A stretch of 64,000 bases of DNA from Gaiellasilicea sp963745775 (GTDB taxonomy: Bacteria; Actinomycetota; Thermoleophilia; Gaiellales; Gaiellaceae), in contig CAVUYY010000007.1 in the NCBI GenBank assembly GCA_963745775.1, forward strand, positions 1-64,000, in the 5' to 3' direction. Positions 1-11,049 of this stretch are shown here, piece after piece; positions within the stretch are counted from its first letter, which is position 1, and every line of letters begins with the position of its first letter. Under the pieces are notes generated by a model. It did no database searches. It saw nothing but the letters and a program-made list of their open reading frames with translations, and had not been told where the DNA came from. A program made the translations under genes and the position numbers.

Positions 1-68
1 TAGGATCGCTCCGTGCGCGGGCCAGGACGCTGTCTCTCGCTCGCTCGTTCCCCCAGGCGCACCGACGC

Positions 69-1678
69 TTGACGCGTCGACTCTCGAGGATCGTGCTGGC
101 GGCGATCGTGCTGGGCGTGGTGCTGCGCGTCGCCATGTTCCTGGCGAACCGCTCGCTGTGGCTCGACGAGGCGCTGCTTGCGCTGAACGTGCTCGACCGC
201 GATCTCGGCGGGCTGCTCGAGCCGCTGGCCTTCAATCAAGGAGCTCCAGCCGGCTTCCTCGCGGTTCAGGAGCTGGTCGTCGCCGGATTCGGAGCGTCCG
301 AGTACGCCTTCCGCGTCGTTCCGCTGTCGCGGGGATCGCGGCGCTGCCGCTCTTCGCCGTGGCTGCGAGGCGGAGCCTCGGCGCGGTGGGCGCAACGGTC
401 GCCGTTTGCCTGCTCGCGATCGCCGAGGGGGCGATCTACTACTCGGCGGAGAACAAGCAGTACTCGACGGACGTCCTCGCCGCCTTGGCGTTGCTCCTGG
501 CTGCGCAGCCGCTCGCACGAGGGGTGCTCCGGACACGAACCGCGATCGCGCTGGTCGTCGTCGCGGTCCTGGCCGTCGCGCTCTCCCACGCCGCGATTCT
601 CGTGGCGCCGGCGCTCGCTCTTGCCGCGCTCGCGATCCGCGGGCGCTCGCAGCTCAGCCCGCGGGCTCTGCCCGTGCTCGTCGGGGGTAGCTGGATCGTG
701 CTGGCGGCGATCTCCGGGTTCCTGGCGCGCAGCCAGCTCGCCAACCTCCGCACCTCCCTCTTCGAGGCGGCTGCACGTCCGCCCGACCGCGACGCGCCGG
801 CCAAGCTCGCCGCAGACCCGATCGTCGATGCGGTGCTCGGGCTCAAGAGGTTCGCGGAGGCCCAGGCGTCGCTGCTCGGCCTGCCCACTGACGGCGGCGT
901 CGACGCGATCGCCGCGGTCGTCTTCGCGGCGCTCGTCGTTCTCGGCGCCGCGACGCTCCTGCGGCGGAAGCCCGAGACCGGGCTGCTCCTCGTGGCGCCG
1001 GTCCTCGCGACGCTCGTGGTGATCGCGGTCGAGCAGTATCCGCTCCTGCAGCGTACGACGCTCTTCCTGCTGCCCTTCACCTTGCTCTTGGCGTGTGCGG
1101 GACTGGAGGAGATCGCCCGCGTCGTGGGCGGCGCCCGGGGTGCGGCCGCAGCCACGGTGGCCGCCCTCTTCCTGTTCGTGCCGGCCGCGAAGGGCGCGTT
1201 CGAGGACCTGGTGCGGCCACGACACTTCCAGGAGCTTCGGCCGGCCCTCGTCCGAATCCGGGAGGACTGGCAGCCCGGCGACGCGCTCTACGTCCACTAC
1301 GCCGCGCAGTACGCCTTCGCGTACTACCAGCAGTGCGATTGCGTGGATCTCTCGGATCCTCGCGGCGAAGGGCCGCTCTGGCCGGCGATCCCGGTCGCCG
1401 ATCCCTCGACCGACCAGTTTGCGCCGGCGCTTCGCTCGGCGCCGCCGACGCTCCACATCGGCGCGAATGCCGGGAACAGCCTGGAGGGATACATCCGCGA
1501 CATCGAGCGCCTGCGCGGCAGAGACCGGGTCTGGTTCGTCTTCACGCACGCGAGCACTCCCGCGGAGGCGCGCGTCGAGTACGAGCTGCTACCGGCCTAC
1601 CTCGACGAGATCGGCACGCGCAAGGCCTCGTTCGAGAAGAACGGCGCGCGCGTGTACCTGTACGACCTGCGCTCCTAG
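69..1678 (+). CDS. GT39-like membrane glycosyltransferase (frameshifted)
   Basis: This is a polytopic membrane protein of about 536 residues. It probably transfers a sugar from a polyprenyl-phosphate donor on the outer face of the membrane, as in the dolichyl-phosphate-mannose mannosyltransferase (PMT) family. Near the N-terminus it has SLWLDEALLALN, the acidic first-loop motif typical of that superfamily. About nine hydrophobic segments follow, then a soluble C-terminal part from about residue 380. The reading frame breaks near 328: the N-terminal part reads in one frame up to FRVVPL, and the rest continues as AGIAALPLFAVAARR in another. A single missing base explains this. The start is a TTG at 69, chosen because the hydrophobic N-terminus begins there. 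The exact sugar is unknown. Confidence 0.6.
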
Positions 1679-1751
1679 CAGCGAACGGTCGAGCGGGTCT
1701 GACACCCAGCGCGGATACCATGCAGCCCGTGTGCGGTAAGGGAACGAGCCC

Positions 1752-2842
1752 GTGCGCCGCGACCGCTGCGTCATCATGACCTCCCAGGCCACGCCCACCG
1801 GCAACGATCACACGCTTGCCGTCGTCATACCCGTGTGCCGCGGGGAGGAGATCCTCCCCGCGCTCCTCAAGGAGCTCGACGGCTACGTCAGCCCGCAAGT
1901 GTCGTCCGCGGGAAACCGGTTCCGAGTAACGCAAGTCGTCCTCGTCCACGATGCAGCCCCCGATCAGTCGGATGTGACGATCAGGGGCCTGGCGGAGCGG
2001 TACGAGTACGTCCGACCAGTCTGGCTCGCCCGCAACTTCGGCCAACATGCTGCGACGCTGGCGGGTATGTCGAGTACGAACGCGGACTGGATCGTGACGA
2101 TGGACGAGGACGGCCAGCACGATCCCGCCGCGATCGGCGCGATGCTCGACACCGCGCTCGGCACGCGCTCTCCGCTCGTCTACGCGAAGCCGATCAACGA
2201 GGCGCCACACGGCGCGTTCCGCAACCTTGCCGGCCGCGTCGCGCACCGAGCCGCTCAACTTGTGGGCGGACGCGGAATCCGCCGCTATTCAGCTACCGGC
2301 TGGTGCTCGGCGAGGTGGGCCGCGGACTGGCCGCCTACTGCGGAGAGAGCGTCCATCTCGACGTGGCCCTGATCTGGGTTGTCAACCGCACGGCCACCTG
2401 CCCCGTGGCGAGCCGTGGGCGGACGGCCTCGGGTGACTCGTTCCGCGACCTCGCATCGCAGTTCTGGCGCATGGTGCTCACGTCAGGGACGCGTCCACTT
2501 CGGCTCGTCGCGCTGTTCGGCGCCTTTCTCGGAGTCGTGGCAGTCGGGCTGATGGGGTGGGCCGTGTGGGCGAGGGTCACCGACCAGGCTCCCGTCCAGG
2601 GATGGACGTCGGTGATGGTGATCCTGCTCGTCACGAGCGGAGGAATCCTGCTCTCCTTGAGCGTCGTCGCCGAGTATCTCGGGATCGCGGCGAGGAGTGC
2701 GATGGGAAAGCCGCTCTATCTGGTGGTGAGCGATCCCGCAGCCGGGCCGCTTGGCAGCGAACAGCTTTCTTCGGCGGCGGTGCAGCCCGGCAGTTCCGAA
2801 CCCTCTCGTCCCGTCGAGCCCGCTGTACGGGCGGAGGGGTGA
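1752..2842 (+). CDS. GT2 polyprenyl-phosphate glycosyltransferase (frameshifted)
   Basis: This is a family 2 glycosyltransferase of the DPM1/GtrB/ArnC type, which moves a sugar from a nucleotide donor onto polyprenyl phosphate at the inner membrane face. The GT-A part contains VVIPVCRGEE and a metal-binding MDEDGQHDP near residue 120. Two C-terminal transmembrane segments follow (LVALFGAFLGVVAVGLMGW and VMVILLVTSGGILLSLSVV), which is typical of the family. The frame shifts near 2285, with net -1. The GTG start at 1752 has AAGGGA upstream; an ATG at 1776 is an alternative. The stop overlaps the next gene by 4 bp (GTGA), so the two are co-transcribed. It would naturally supply the lipid-linked donor for the GT39-like protein just upstream. 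Confidence 0.65.
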
Positions 2843-3827
2843 CGGCGGGTCTCTCTTGGATCGTCGGGCGAGGTGGTTTGCTCGGCCGACACGTCGAGGC
2901 GTCCTTGGTTACGAGGGATGCTCGCTTCGAGATCTGGCGCCCTGCGAGCCCGATCGACTGGAACGACGCGGACGGGGCGGTCGCTGTCCTCCAGTCGGAG
3001 TTGGCAGGGTTTCTGGGACGGGCCGCTCGATCGGAGCAGCCGTGGCGGCTGCTGTGGTGTGCCGGCGCGGGGGTGGTGGCGACTTCGCCCGCCGCACTCG
3101 CACAGGAAACGGTGCTCTTGTCCCGGTTCCTCGCCGGCCTGGCTGATCGCCTGTCGGACGATCTGCCGCTCGCCCAGGCGGGCAGCCTCTTCTTTGCGTC
3201 GTCCGCGGGCGGTGTCTACGCCGCGAGCGGAGCGGAGCCGCCGTTCGACGAACGATCCCCGGTAGGCGCCCTCGCTCCCTATGGGCACGAGAAGCTGATC
3301 CAGGAGGAGCTTTTTACGCGCGTCGCCGACACCTGCGGCGTCGATCTCCTGATCGGGAGGCTCTCCAATCTCTATGGGCCCGGCCAGAAGCTCTCGAAGC
3401 CCCAGGGTCTGATCTCCCACGTCGGGCGTGCTGCGCTTCGGCGCGAGCCTGTGTCCATCTACGTCCCCCTCGACACGATTCGCGACTACATCTTCGCGCC
3501 GGACGCCGGCCGCATGGTCATCGACGTGCTCGAGCACCGCGATAGATCTCGCCGGGAAGGCGCACCGAACGGATCGGCCACGAAGATCTTCGCGAGCGAG
3601 GTCGAGACGACCGTGGCCTCGGTTCTCAGTGCGTGGCGGCAGTCGCTGCGGCGTCCGGTGCGCGTCGCGCTTGCCGGCAGCCCCGCCAGCCGCCTCCAGC
3701 CTCGCGTGTTGTCCGTCCGATCCCGGATCTGGCCGGACGTTCGGGCAAACCGACCTTGCTTCCGATCGGTGTCGACGCGGTCCGGCGCGATCTCTTGGCT
3801 GGGCTGATGGCCTCCGGCCTCGACTGA
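2839..3827 (+). CDS. NAD-dependent sugar epimerase/dehydratase (frameshifted)
   Basis: This is an extended short-chain dehydrogenase/reductase of the sugar-nucleotide epimerase class. The glycine-rich loop is IVGRGGLLG near the N-terminus. The active-site serine lies in FFASSAGGVY, and the YxxxK pair is YGHEK. A substrate-side segment GRLSNLYGPGQ and a hydrophobic RDYIF follow, as in GalE-like enzymes. The GTG start at 2839 overlaps the stop of the GT2 gene. Near 3738 the frame shifts by -1. The restored C-terminus (PTLLPIGVDAVRRDLLAGL) ends at 3827 and resembles the end of this family much better than the unshifted frame does. The substrate is not predictable, but it should be a nucleotide sugar for this polysaccharide locus. 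Confidence 0.6.
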
Positions 3828-3929
3828 GCCGACTCGCCGCGCTCTTCTGGATCCTCGCGACGATGACGCTCGTTCAACCTCGGCGCGAACCGGGCGGCCT
3901 ACAAGCGCGTCCTGGGGACGGCGCGCTCG

Positions 3930-5441
3930 CTAGGAGCGGCGGCCGGCGCGGCGGCGAACGAGGGAGCGGAGGCGCGCGGTCGGCACGATCCGGATCGTCT
4001 CGACGAGCGTCGCCGGCGAGATCGCAGTGAGGAGAAGGACGTACGTGCAGAAGAACAGGCTTCCCTCGATCGCGATCAGGCCGAGGAGCTGCCAGGTTGC
4101 GGTCGGCGAGCCGAAGACCCCGAGCTCCTGGAGCAGCAAGACGAGCCCGGCCGCGCCGAGCGCAGCCGGCACGGGCGGGAAGAGCTGGCGGAACACCTGT
4201 CTGAGGGGCACGCGCAGGATTCCAGCCGCAGTGCGCAGCGTGTACGCGGCCACGACGAGCGAGGCCAGCGAGAGCCCGACTGCGACCCAGACGATTCCCC
4301 ACGGGGCAAATGCGAAGAGCGAGACGATCGACGCGATCCCCGCCAGCCCGCTGATCCGGGTGAGGAAGCGCGGCTTGCCCGTCGCCTTGCAGAGCTCGGA
4401 GGCCGTCGTTATGAGCGGCAGCGCCGCCGTCAGCCCGCAAAGCGCGGCGAGGATCCGCCCTGCCTGCTCCCACTGGTCTCCGAGGAGCAGAAGCACGAGC
4501 TGCTCGCCAAGCGGGACGAGCGCGAGGCTGATCGGAAAGGTGGCGACGGCAAGGAATCGCAGTGAGCGGAGCGTCGCCTCCCGCAGCCGGTCCTCGTCCT
4601 CGGCGATCCGGGAGAAGGCGGGGAAGAGCGCGTAGGCGCTCGCGACCACGATGGGGGTGCTCGCCTGAGCCGCGAGCCGGTGCCCGAACCGGAACTGACC
4701 GAGCGGTGCCACGCCGAAGACTCGCCCAACGACCGCGATGTTCGCCATCGCACCGATCTCCCGTAGGAACTCGGCGGCGACGACATGGCGTCCGAACGAG
4801 ACGAGCTCGCGCCACATCGCGAACGAGGCGAGTCGGAGCTGCGGTCGCCAGCGCGCGAGCAGCCAAGCGGCCAGCACCCGCACGATCGTGCCCGCGTACA
4901 GCCCGATCACGAGACCCCAGAGGCCGAGGCCGGCGGCCAGCAGCGCGGTCGAGACGATCCCGTACGTGAGCATGTTCAGCGGGTCGACGATCACCCGGCG
5001 GAGAAACGAGAAACGACGCTGCATCAGCGCGTCCGGGACCGCGGTGATCGCATTGAGGAAGAGGATTCCGGAGAGAGCGGCGGTCGCGAGCCCGATCTCG
5101 GAGTCGTCGAAGTAGAGACCGACGAGCGGAGCCAGCGCGAGTGCGACGAGGGAGAGACCGAACCCCGCCGCGAAGGTCGCGATCACTGCTGTCGCGGCGG
5201 CCTCCTCGATCCTGTCGCGCCGCTGGATCAGGGCGCCTTGCATCCCGGACTCGGCAAAGAGCGACGCGAATCCCGGTAACGCCGTGGCCGCCGCAAAGGC
5301 ACCGAAGACCTCCGGGCCGGCGAGCCGGGCCATGACGATGTAGAAGGCGATGCTGATCGCCTGGGTGAGCGCGAAGCCGGCGCCGGCGAGGCTCGCCCCC
5401 CGCACGACGGTGGCGCTCAGATCCGCGGGGTGCTCGCTCAG
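3930..5441 (-). CDS. Polysaccharide flippase (Wzx/MATE-like)
   Basis: This is a multi-pass membrane protein of about 503 residues, expected to flip lipid-linked oligosaccharides across the cytoplasmic membrane. It shows 12-14 hydrophobic segments, beginning with ASLAGAGFALTQAISIAFYI. The characteristic early part ESGMQGALIQRRDRIEEAA is typical of the RfbX/Wzx oligosaccharide flippases. The open frame extends further upstream, but those 50 residues are arginine-rich and belong to the overlapping glycosyltransferase in another frame. I place the start at the CTG at 5441, because the upstream gene's restored frame ends with TGA overlapping it (CTGA). The gene is intact in a neighbourhood full of frameshifts. 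Its own substrate is presumably the repeat unit made by this locus. Confidence 0.75.
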   Translation of the reverse strand: MSEHPADLSATVVRGASLAGAGFALTQAISIAFYIVMARLAGPEVFGAFAAATALPGFASLFAESGMQGALIQRRDRIEEAAATAVIATFAAGFGLSLVALALAPLVGLYFDDSEIGLATAALSGILFLNAITAVPDALMQRRFSFLRRVIVDPLNMLTYGIVSTALLAAGLGLWGLVIGLYAGTIVRVLAAWLLARWRPQLRLASFAMWRELVSFGRHVVAAEFLREIGAMANIAVVGRVFGVAPLGQFRFGHRLAAQASTPIVVASAYALFPAFSRIAEDEDRLREATLRSLRFLAVATFPISLALVPLGEQLVLLLLGDQWEQAGRILAALCGLTAALPLITTASELCKATGKPRFLTRISGLAGIASIVSLFAFAPWGIVWVAVGLSLASLVVAAYTLRTAAGILRVPLRQVFRQLFPPVPAALGAAGLVLLLQELGVFGSPTATWQLLGLIAIEGSLFFCTYVLLLTAISPATLVETIRIVPTARLRSLVRRRAGRRS

Positions 5442-6614
5442 CTTCGCTCTCCGGCCGGCGCCTCGCGCGCGATCGGTCGAGCCACCTCCTCGAGGATGTG
5501 GGCGCCGACGCGCACGGGAGCAACGTGGTCGTCGAAATACGTCGCGTTCGCGCTTGCGACGGTCTCGACGAGACCGGGGTCGGCGAGCCACGACTCCAGG
5601 CGCTCGGGCACCGTGCGTACCCTGCCGGGGCGGTCAGCCGGCCGTCACCCGTGGTCTCGAGCCCGAGATCGAGGTAGTTCTCGTTCGGACGAAGTGGCGT
5701 CGGGCCAGCGGCTTTTCGGAGACTGGTCGAGGACGAGGCATGAGCCGAGCGGCGAGCGACCCGTCATCCGCCAGGGAATGCAATCGTGAACGCCGAGCCG
5801 GAGGATGTTCAGCCTCGACGCGCGGTCAGGCGCCAGATCTCCTCCGCCGGCACCGAGCGCGTCGTCGACGCGATCCCCGGCTCGCTCGAGCCTTCGCGCG
5901 TACTCCTCTCGGTCTCCGACGATCAGCACGGCGAGCATCGTCCCGGCGCAACGCAGCCCGCTTGACCGCCTCCAGCAGTCGGATGTTGTGCTCGATTCCC
6001 TCTAGCCCTTCGCGGCCTCCCCAGACGCGCATGATGCAGCAGAGGTCGTAGTGCTTCGGCGTCGATCGTGCCGCCCGCAGCGCCGGAATGCGGTCGAGCA
6101 CAGTCGGGTCGCCGTTCACGAGCGGGCGCACGTTCGCCGGATACTCGACCGTCGGCCAGAAGTTGGTCTTGAAGGTGACGTCGCTCCAGGCGGCCAGCTC
6201 GAGGTTGCTGAGCTCCGGAGGGTCCATCGAGTCGATGCAGACCCTTCGACTGGAGCCGTCGGCGAGCGTCACGAGGTACTGCCCGATCCGGGGATCGAAG
6301 GACGGCGAGGGAAGGCGCACCTGGCCTTCGAGCGCGCGTCCGACCGCGTCGAACCCGCGCCCAAACGCGGCCGCGGCGCGCGGGACCTTGAAGTGGTAGC
6401 CCCGATCCTGGAAGCGCCGGAGCCGACCGAGCAACCCCGGAAGACGCGTCATCGACGTCACCTCGAAGCCCACACCGAGCTCGCTTGCCGCGGCGCGAAG
6501 CCCCTCGCGGTAGTAGGCGTGATAGCGATGGTGGTGCGAGTAGGGCCGCACGTAGGCGCGGACGTTCGCGATGTCGGCGTGAGCACCGCCGGGCGTTCGG
6601 TGCGCAGCCGCCAT
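5438..6614 (-). CDS. Exostosin-like glycosyltransferase family protein (frameshifted)
   Basis: This is a cytoplasmic glycosyltransferase-like protein. The first 200 residues read cleanly from the ATG at 6614 (ANVRAYVRPYSHHHRYHAYY near the start). After about 5945 several indels occur. Across frames the C-terminal part still shows LNILRLGVHDCIPWRM, CLVLDQSPKSRWP and LRPNENYLDLGLETTGDG. That order (CxPWRxxD, then VLDxxP, then NYxxLGL) is what I associate with exostosin-like proteins of polysaccharide clusters. The restored C-terminus ends TGA at 5438 and overlaps the flippase start by 4 bp, so the two form one operon. Upstream it is divergent from asnB. The sugar specificity is unknown and the family call is moderate. 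Confidence 0.5.
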
Positions 6615-6682
6615 CGGGCAATCGTAGCCTTCGACCGGGCGGGTGATTTTCGAAGCCGGTTCTCGCGACTAGGATGCGCCCC

Positions 6683-8652
6683 ATGTGCGGCATCGGCGCG
6701 GTGATGAGCATCGAGCTCGAGCGGGTTCCCCATCTCGGGCCGGCGCTCGAGGGCCTCGACGAGCTGCTTGCGCACCGCGGCCCGGACGGCGACGCAAGCT
6801 GGCGGCACGAGCGAGGCCACGTCGGCTTCGCGCACCGGCGGCTGTCGATCATCGGCCTCGAGCGCGGCGACCAGCCGATGCGCGACGGCGCACGGCAACT
6901 GGATCACCTACAACGGCGAGATCTACAACTACCTCGAGCTGCGCGAAGGAGCTCGGCGAGGCGAGCTTCGCGACCGACTCCGACACCGAGGTGATCCTCC
7001 GCGCCTACGCGCCGGTGGGGCCGGACTGCCTCGATCGGCTGCGCGGGATGTTCGCGTTCGCGCTCTGGGACGAGCGCGAGCAGACGCTCTTCGTCGCGCG
7101 CGACCGCTTCGGGATCAAGCCGCTCTACTACGCCGTCGTCGACGGAATCTTCTACTGCGCCTCCGAGGCGAAGGCTCTGCTCCCGTTCCTGCCCGGCGAT
7201 CGAGACCGATCCGGACGCGCTCAAGGACTACCTCGCCTTCCAGTTCACGCTCGGCGGCAAGACGATGTTCCGCGGCGTGCACGAGCTCCTGCCGGCGCAC
7301 ACGCTGACGATCCGGAACGGCTCGATCTCGGTCCGCCGCTACTGGGAGGTGCACTACGAGCCCGACCACGATCACACGGAGCGCTACCTCGTCGAGCGGC
7401 TCCGCGAGATCCTCGACGGAGTCGGTCCGCTTCCACCTTCGCGCCGACGTCGCCGTCGGCGCGTACCTCAGCGGCGGCCTCGATTCGAGCATCGTCGCGC
7501 GCGCTGGCGGCGCGCCAGGGCTCGGCGCGGCTTCCACGCGTTCACCGGCCGGTTCGACGACGGCGCGGCCTACGACGAGTCGCCGCTACGCGCGCGCGCT
7601 CGCCGAGCCGAGGGGATCGACCTGCACGAGGTCGACGATCACGCCGGACGACTTCGTCGCGCACATCCGCGACGTCATCTACCACCTCGACTACCCGGTC
7701 GCCGGTCCTGGGTCGTTTCCGCAGTACATCGTCTCGCGAGCTGGCCGCGAAGCACGTCAAGGTCGTGCTCGGCGGCCAGGGTGGGGACGAGGTCTTCGGT
7801 GGCTATGCGCGCTATCTGCTCGCCTACTTCGAGCAGTGCATCAAGGCGGCGATCGAGGGGACGATGCACCGCGCGGAGTTCGTCGTCACCTACGAGTCGA
7901 TCATCCCGAACCTCGAGCACGCTTCGGGAGTACAAGCCGCTGATGCAGGAGTTCTGGCGGGAGGGGCTCTTCGGCGACCTCGACGAGCGCTACTTCCGCC
8001 TGATCAACCGCGCTCCCGCGCTCGCGGGCGTCGATCGACTGGGAGACGCTCGGCGACTACTCGTCGTTCGACACGTTCCTCGAGATCTTCCGCGCTCCGA
8101 ACGTCGGCCGCGAGCTCGTACTTCGACCGGATGACCCACTTCGACTTCAAGACGCTCCTGCCCGCGCTGCTCCAGGTCGAGGACCGGGTCAGCATGGCGC
8201 ACGGGCTCGAGTCGCGGACGCCGTTCGTCGACCACAGGTGGTCGAGTTCGCGGCGACGCTGCCGGCGATCGTCAAGTTCAGGGGCGGCGAGCTGAAGCAC
8301 GCGCTGAAGCTCGCGATCGGCGATCTGCTCCCTCGGCGATCCTCGAGCGGAAGGACAAGATGGGCTTCCCCGTGCCCGCTTGTCGACTGGCTGAAGGGGC
8401 CGGTCAGCGAGTTCTTCCACGACGTCGCCGCCTCGGGGCACCGGCGCGGTTACCTCCAGCCGCACGCCGATCTCGGCAGGTTGCTCGAGAGCGAGCCGGG
8501 CTTCGGCCGCAACGTCTGGGCTCTGCTCTCGCTCGAGCTCTGGCAGCAGAGCTTCCACGACTCGAGTCACCGCTGGGACGAGCTCGGCGCCGCGTCGACG
8601 ACGCCGGCGGCTGACGCTGCCGACGACGAGCTCGGTCGTCGTCGGCGCCTGA
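6683..8652 (+). CDS. asnB: Asparagine synthetase B-like amidotransferase (about 15 frameshifts)
   Basis: This is a glutamine-hydrolysing asparagine synthetase-like protein. Such proteins are common in polysaccharide loci, where they may amidate a sugar acid instead of aspartate. The ATG at 6683 puts the catalytic Cys at position 2 (MCGIGAV). The glutaminase part continues with LAHRGPD, RLSIIGL and ITYNGEIYNYLELR. ARDRFGIKPLYY and the ATP-binding PP-loop LSGGLDSS follow, then GGQGGDEVFGGYARY, MAHGLESRTPFVDH and DKMGFPVP. All expected blocks occur in order, but in constantly changing frames, with about 15 single-base indels, nearly all extra bases. The stop is uncertain; a TGA at 8650-8652 is the best candidate and lies just before the convergent gene's end. 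Damage by sequencing error is more likely than real decay, because every motif is intact. Confidence 0.7.
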
Positions 8653-8658
8653 CCTGGG

Positions 8659-9855
8659 TCAGCCGGCGACCAGCCGCTCGACCAGGTCGACGTAGCGCGC
8701 GCTCGTTCTTCGCCCAGCGTGTACTCGGCGTAGCGACGCGCGGGCGGCGTCCGCGCGCGCGGCGGCGGCGGCCGGATCCTCGGCCACGATCCGAAGAGCC
8801 CGGGCGAGCGCCGTGGAGTCACCGGCGCGGAAGTACAGCACCTCGTCCGAGGAGAAGTACGACCGGATCGTCGGGAGGTCGGCGCAGACGACCGGAATGC
8901 CCAGGGCGACGTACTCGAAGAGCTTCGTCGAGAGCGCGAACCGGTTCAGGCGGGTCGGTAGGTTCGGGACCACGCCGGCGGCTGCGCCGCGGATCGACCG
9001 GAGCACCTCCCGCTGCGGAGAGGATTCGCTGGCTGGTGAGGCGGTCGGCGATCCCGAGCTCGCGCGCCCGCTCGAGCACGCCGTCGAGCGCGTCGCCCTC
9101 GCCGTAGATCTCGAGCCTGAGGTTCGGAATCGAGCCGACGACGTGCGCGGCCGCCCCGACGAGGAGACCGACGCCGTAGTGCGGCGTGACGGTGCCGTGG
9201 TAGACGACCCTGAACTCCTCCGTCTCCTCGACTCCGTCGAGCGGCGGCAGCACGCGGTCGTCCAGCGTGTTCAGGACGACCGTCACGTCCTGCGGGCGCG
9301 CTCCCCGCACGATCAGCTCCTGGCGGTAGGGCTCGTGCACCGTCAGCACCGCATCGACGTTGCGAACCGCGTACCGCTCGAGCGTGCGCGAGCAGCCGGT
9401 CGCCGATCGCCGACGCCGCGCCGGCCTTCGAAGCGCATCTCGAACATGTCGCTCGCGAGATCGTGCACGTCGAGGATCACGCGCGACCCGAGCAGGCGCG
9501 GGACGATCGCCGCGGCCAGGAGGAAGTCGGGCGGGTTGTGCACCTGGACGATCCCGTAGCGCCGCCGCAACGTCAGCTGAAGCGCCTTCACGCCGGCGAG
9601 GAAGGTGAAGCCGAGGTACTCGCGCAGGACCTGGAAGACGCCGGAGCCGTGCTCGTGGGAGACGGGCAGGCGAAAGACGCGCGCCCCCTCTGACTCCTCG
9701 TAGGCCGGCTCGCCGGGGCGACGCAAGGCGAGCACGTCCACGTCGAAGCCGGCCGCGACCGCCGCGCGCACCTCCGCGGCGACTCGCACCTCCATCGGGA
9801 AGCCGCCGTGGAGGAGCATGCAGATCGACCGCTGCGCTCGTCCGTTGCTGCTCAT
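8659..9855 (-). CDS. GT4 family glycosyltransferase (frameshifted)
   Basis: This is a GT-B fold retaining glycosyltransferase acting in the cytoplasm on a lipid-linked intermediate. The N-terminal half reads from the ATG at 9855 (CMLLHGGFPMEVRVAAEV, then IVQVHNPPDFLLAAAIVPRL, then ILDVHDLASDMFE). After shifts near 9390 it resumes with VLTVHEPYRQELIVRG and VVYHGTVTPHYGVGLL. After another shift near 9010 the nucleotide-sugar binding region STKLFEYVALGIPVVCAD is present. A last shift near 8735 leads to RYVDLVERLVAG and the stop. It is the last gene of the minus-strand operon that starts at 15720, lying 40 bp after the toroid protein gene. It converges with asnB. Confidence 0.65.
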
Positions 9856-9895
9856 GCTGGCTGCCTCGTGCTGGCTGGGGGGCTCATGTCGGGGC

Positions 9896-11049
9896 TCATC
9901 GTGCCGATTCGTCGCGGGATCGGTCGAGGACGTGTGCCGTTGCGAGAACGGCGGGGCCGAGGGTCCACCTCAATGAGAGGAGTTCTTCGGGCCTGGGGTC
10001 GAGATGCCTGCTCACGCTCCTCCGCCAGATCCGGAGGGCGCGCTCGAGGCCGCCGGCGCCCCCGCAGAGGGCCAGCGTCTGGACGCATTGGGCGACCGTC
10101 TGCGCGTCGGTGGTCGGTCGCGCCGTCGGCGTATTCACGGGGGATGTCGGTCGGCGTGATCAGGTGCGACTCGAAGTAGGAGAGGCCTTTGGCGAGCGCC
10201 TCCTCTGTGCCGGCGACGGCATCGGCGCCCGCGAGAGCGCGGTAGCCCGCGAGGCCTTCGAGCGTGAAGCCCGTGTGGAACCCGTCGACGAACTCGCCGC
10301 TCGCCGTCGACGCTGTAGGGCCAGCTCCCGTCGGGACGCTGCGCGCCCACCGCGGTGGCCGCAGCCTCGTGCGCGAACGGTTTCGAGTCCTCGTCGGCGT
10401 TGGCCCAGCCGAGACGGGCGAAGAGGCTCGCGGCGGATGCCTGGACGTTGACGATCGGGGCCGTTCCACCCGGCGCGTAGCGAAACCAGAGAGACCCTCC
10501 GAACGAGAAGCGGCCGAGATCCTCGATCAGAAACCGTCGGGCTGCCGCGACGAGCTCCGGAATCTCGCCGCTCTCTCCCTCCGCGTCCAGGAGCGCCTGA
10601 CAGACGTTCGTGGTCGTGTAGACGTTCGGCGAGCCCATGGCGATGGGGCCGAACCGCGACACGTACGGGAACGAGAGCCCCCAGCCGCAGCCGGCCCGCG
10701 TCGTAGAGCGAAGCTCGCCGAGCATCTGTTCGAGGCGGCCCGCAGTCAGTCGGTACGCCGTCTCGCCGAGGCAGTCGAGGACGACGGCCGCGCGCAGGAA
10801 GTCGGCCAACGCCTTCGCCTCCCGGTGCAGAGGCACGCGGAGGATCCGGCGCACACCGCCGCCCGTCCGCTTGCCGACCTGGATCCAGGCACGCGCTGCG
10901 AAGGGGGAGGTTGCCAGCGGCCGGGCGTACGGCGAGAGGAGGAGATCGTACGGGTCGTGGCTTCGCCAGTCGAGCTGCTCGGCGAGCCTGAAGCCATGTT
11001 CCAGCGCCGCGCGGAGCCCGGCATCGTCGACGAGGCATGGGTTGCTCAT
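9896..11049 (-). CDS. Alpha-helical toroid-like protein in glycosyltransferase operon (frameshifted)
   Basis: This protein of about 380 residues is mainly alpha-helical and has no transmembrane segments. It contains WRSHDPYDLLLS near residue 20 and YTTTNVCQALLDAEGE in the middle. It also has repeated short aromatic/acidic patches such as SLWFRYAPGG and DGSWPYSVDG. Together these recall the DPYDGLNS-type proteins of polysaccharide clusters, which have an alpha/alpha toroid fold like squalene cyclases or glycoside hydrolases. Function in that group is unknown to me. A role in trimming or modifying the glycan is only a guess. The ATG at 11049 overlaps the stop of the upstream glycosyltransferase by 4 bp (ATGA). 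Frameshifts near 10310 and 10130 lead to the C-terminus VLDRSRDESAR. Confidence 0.45.
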
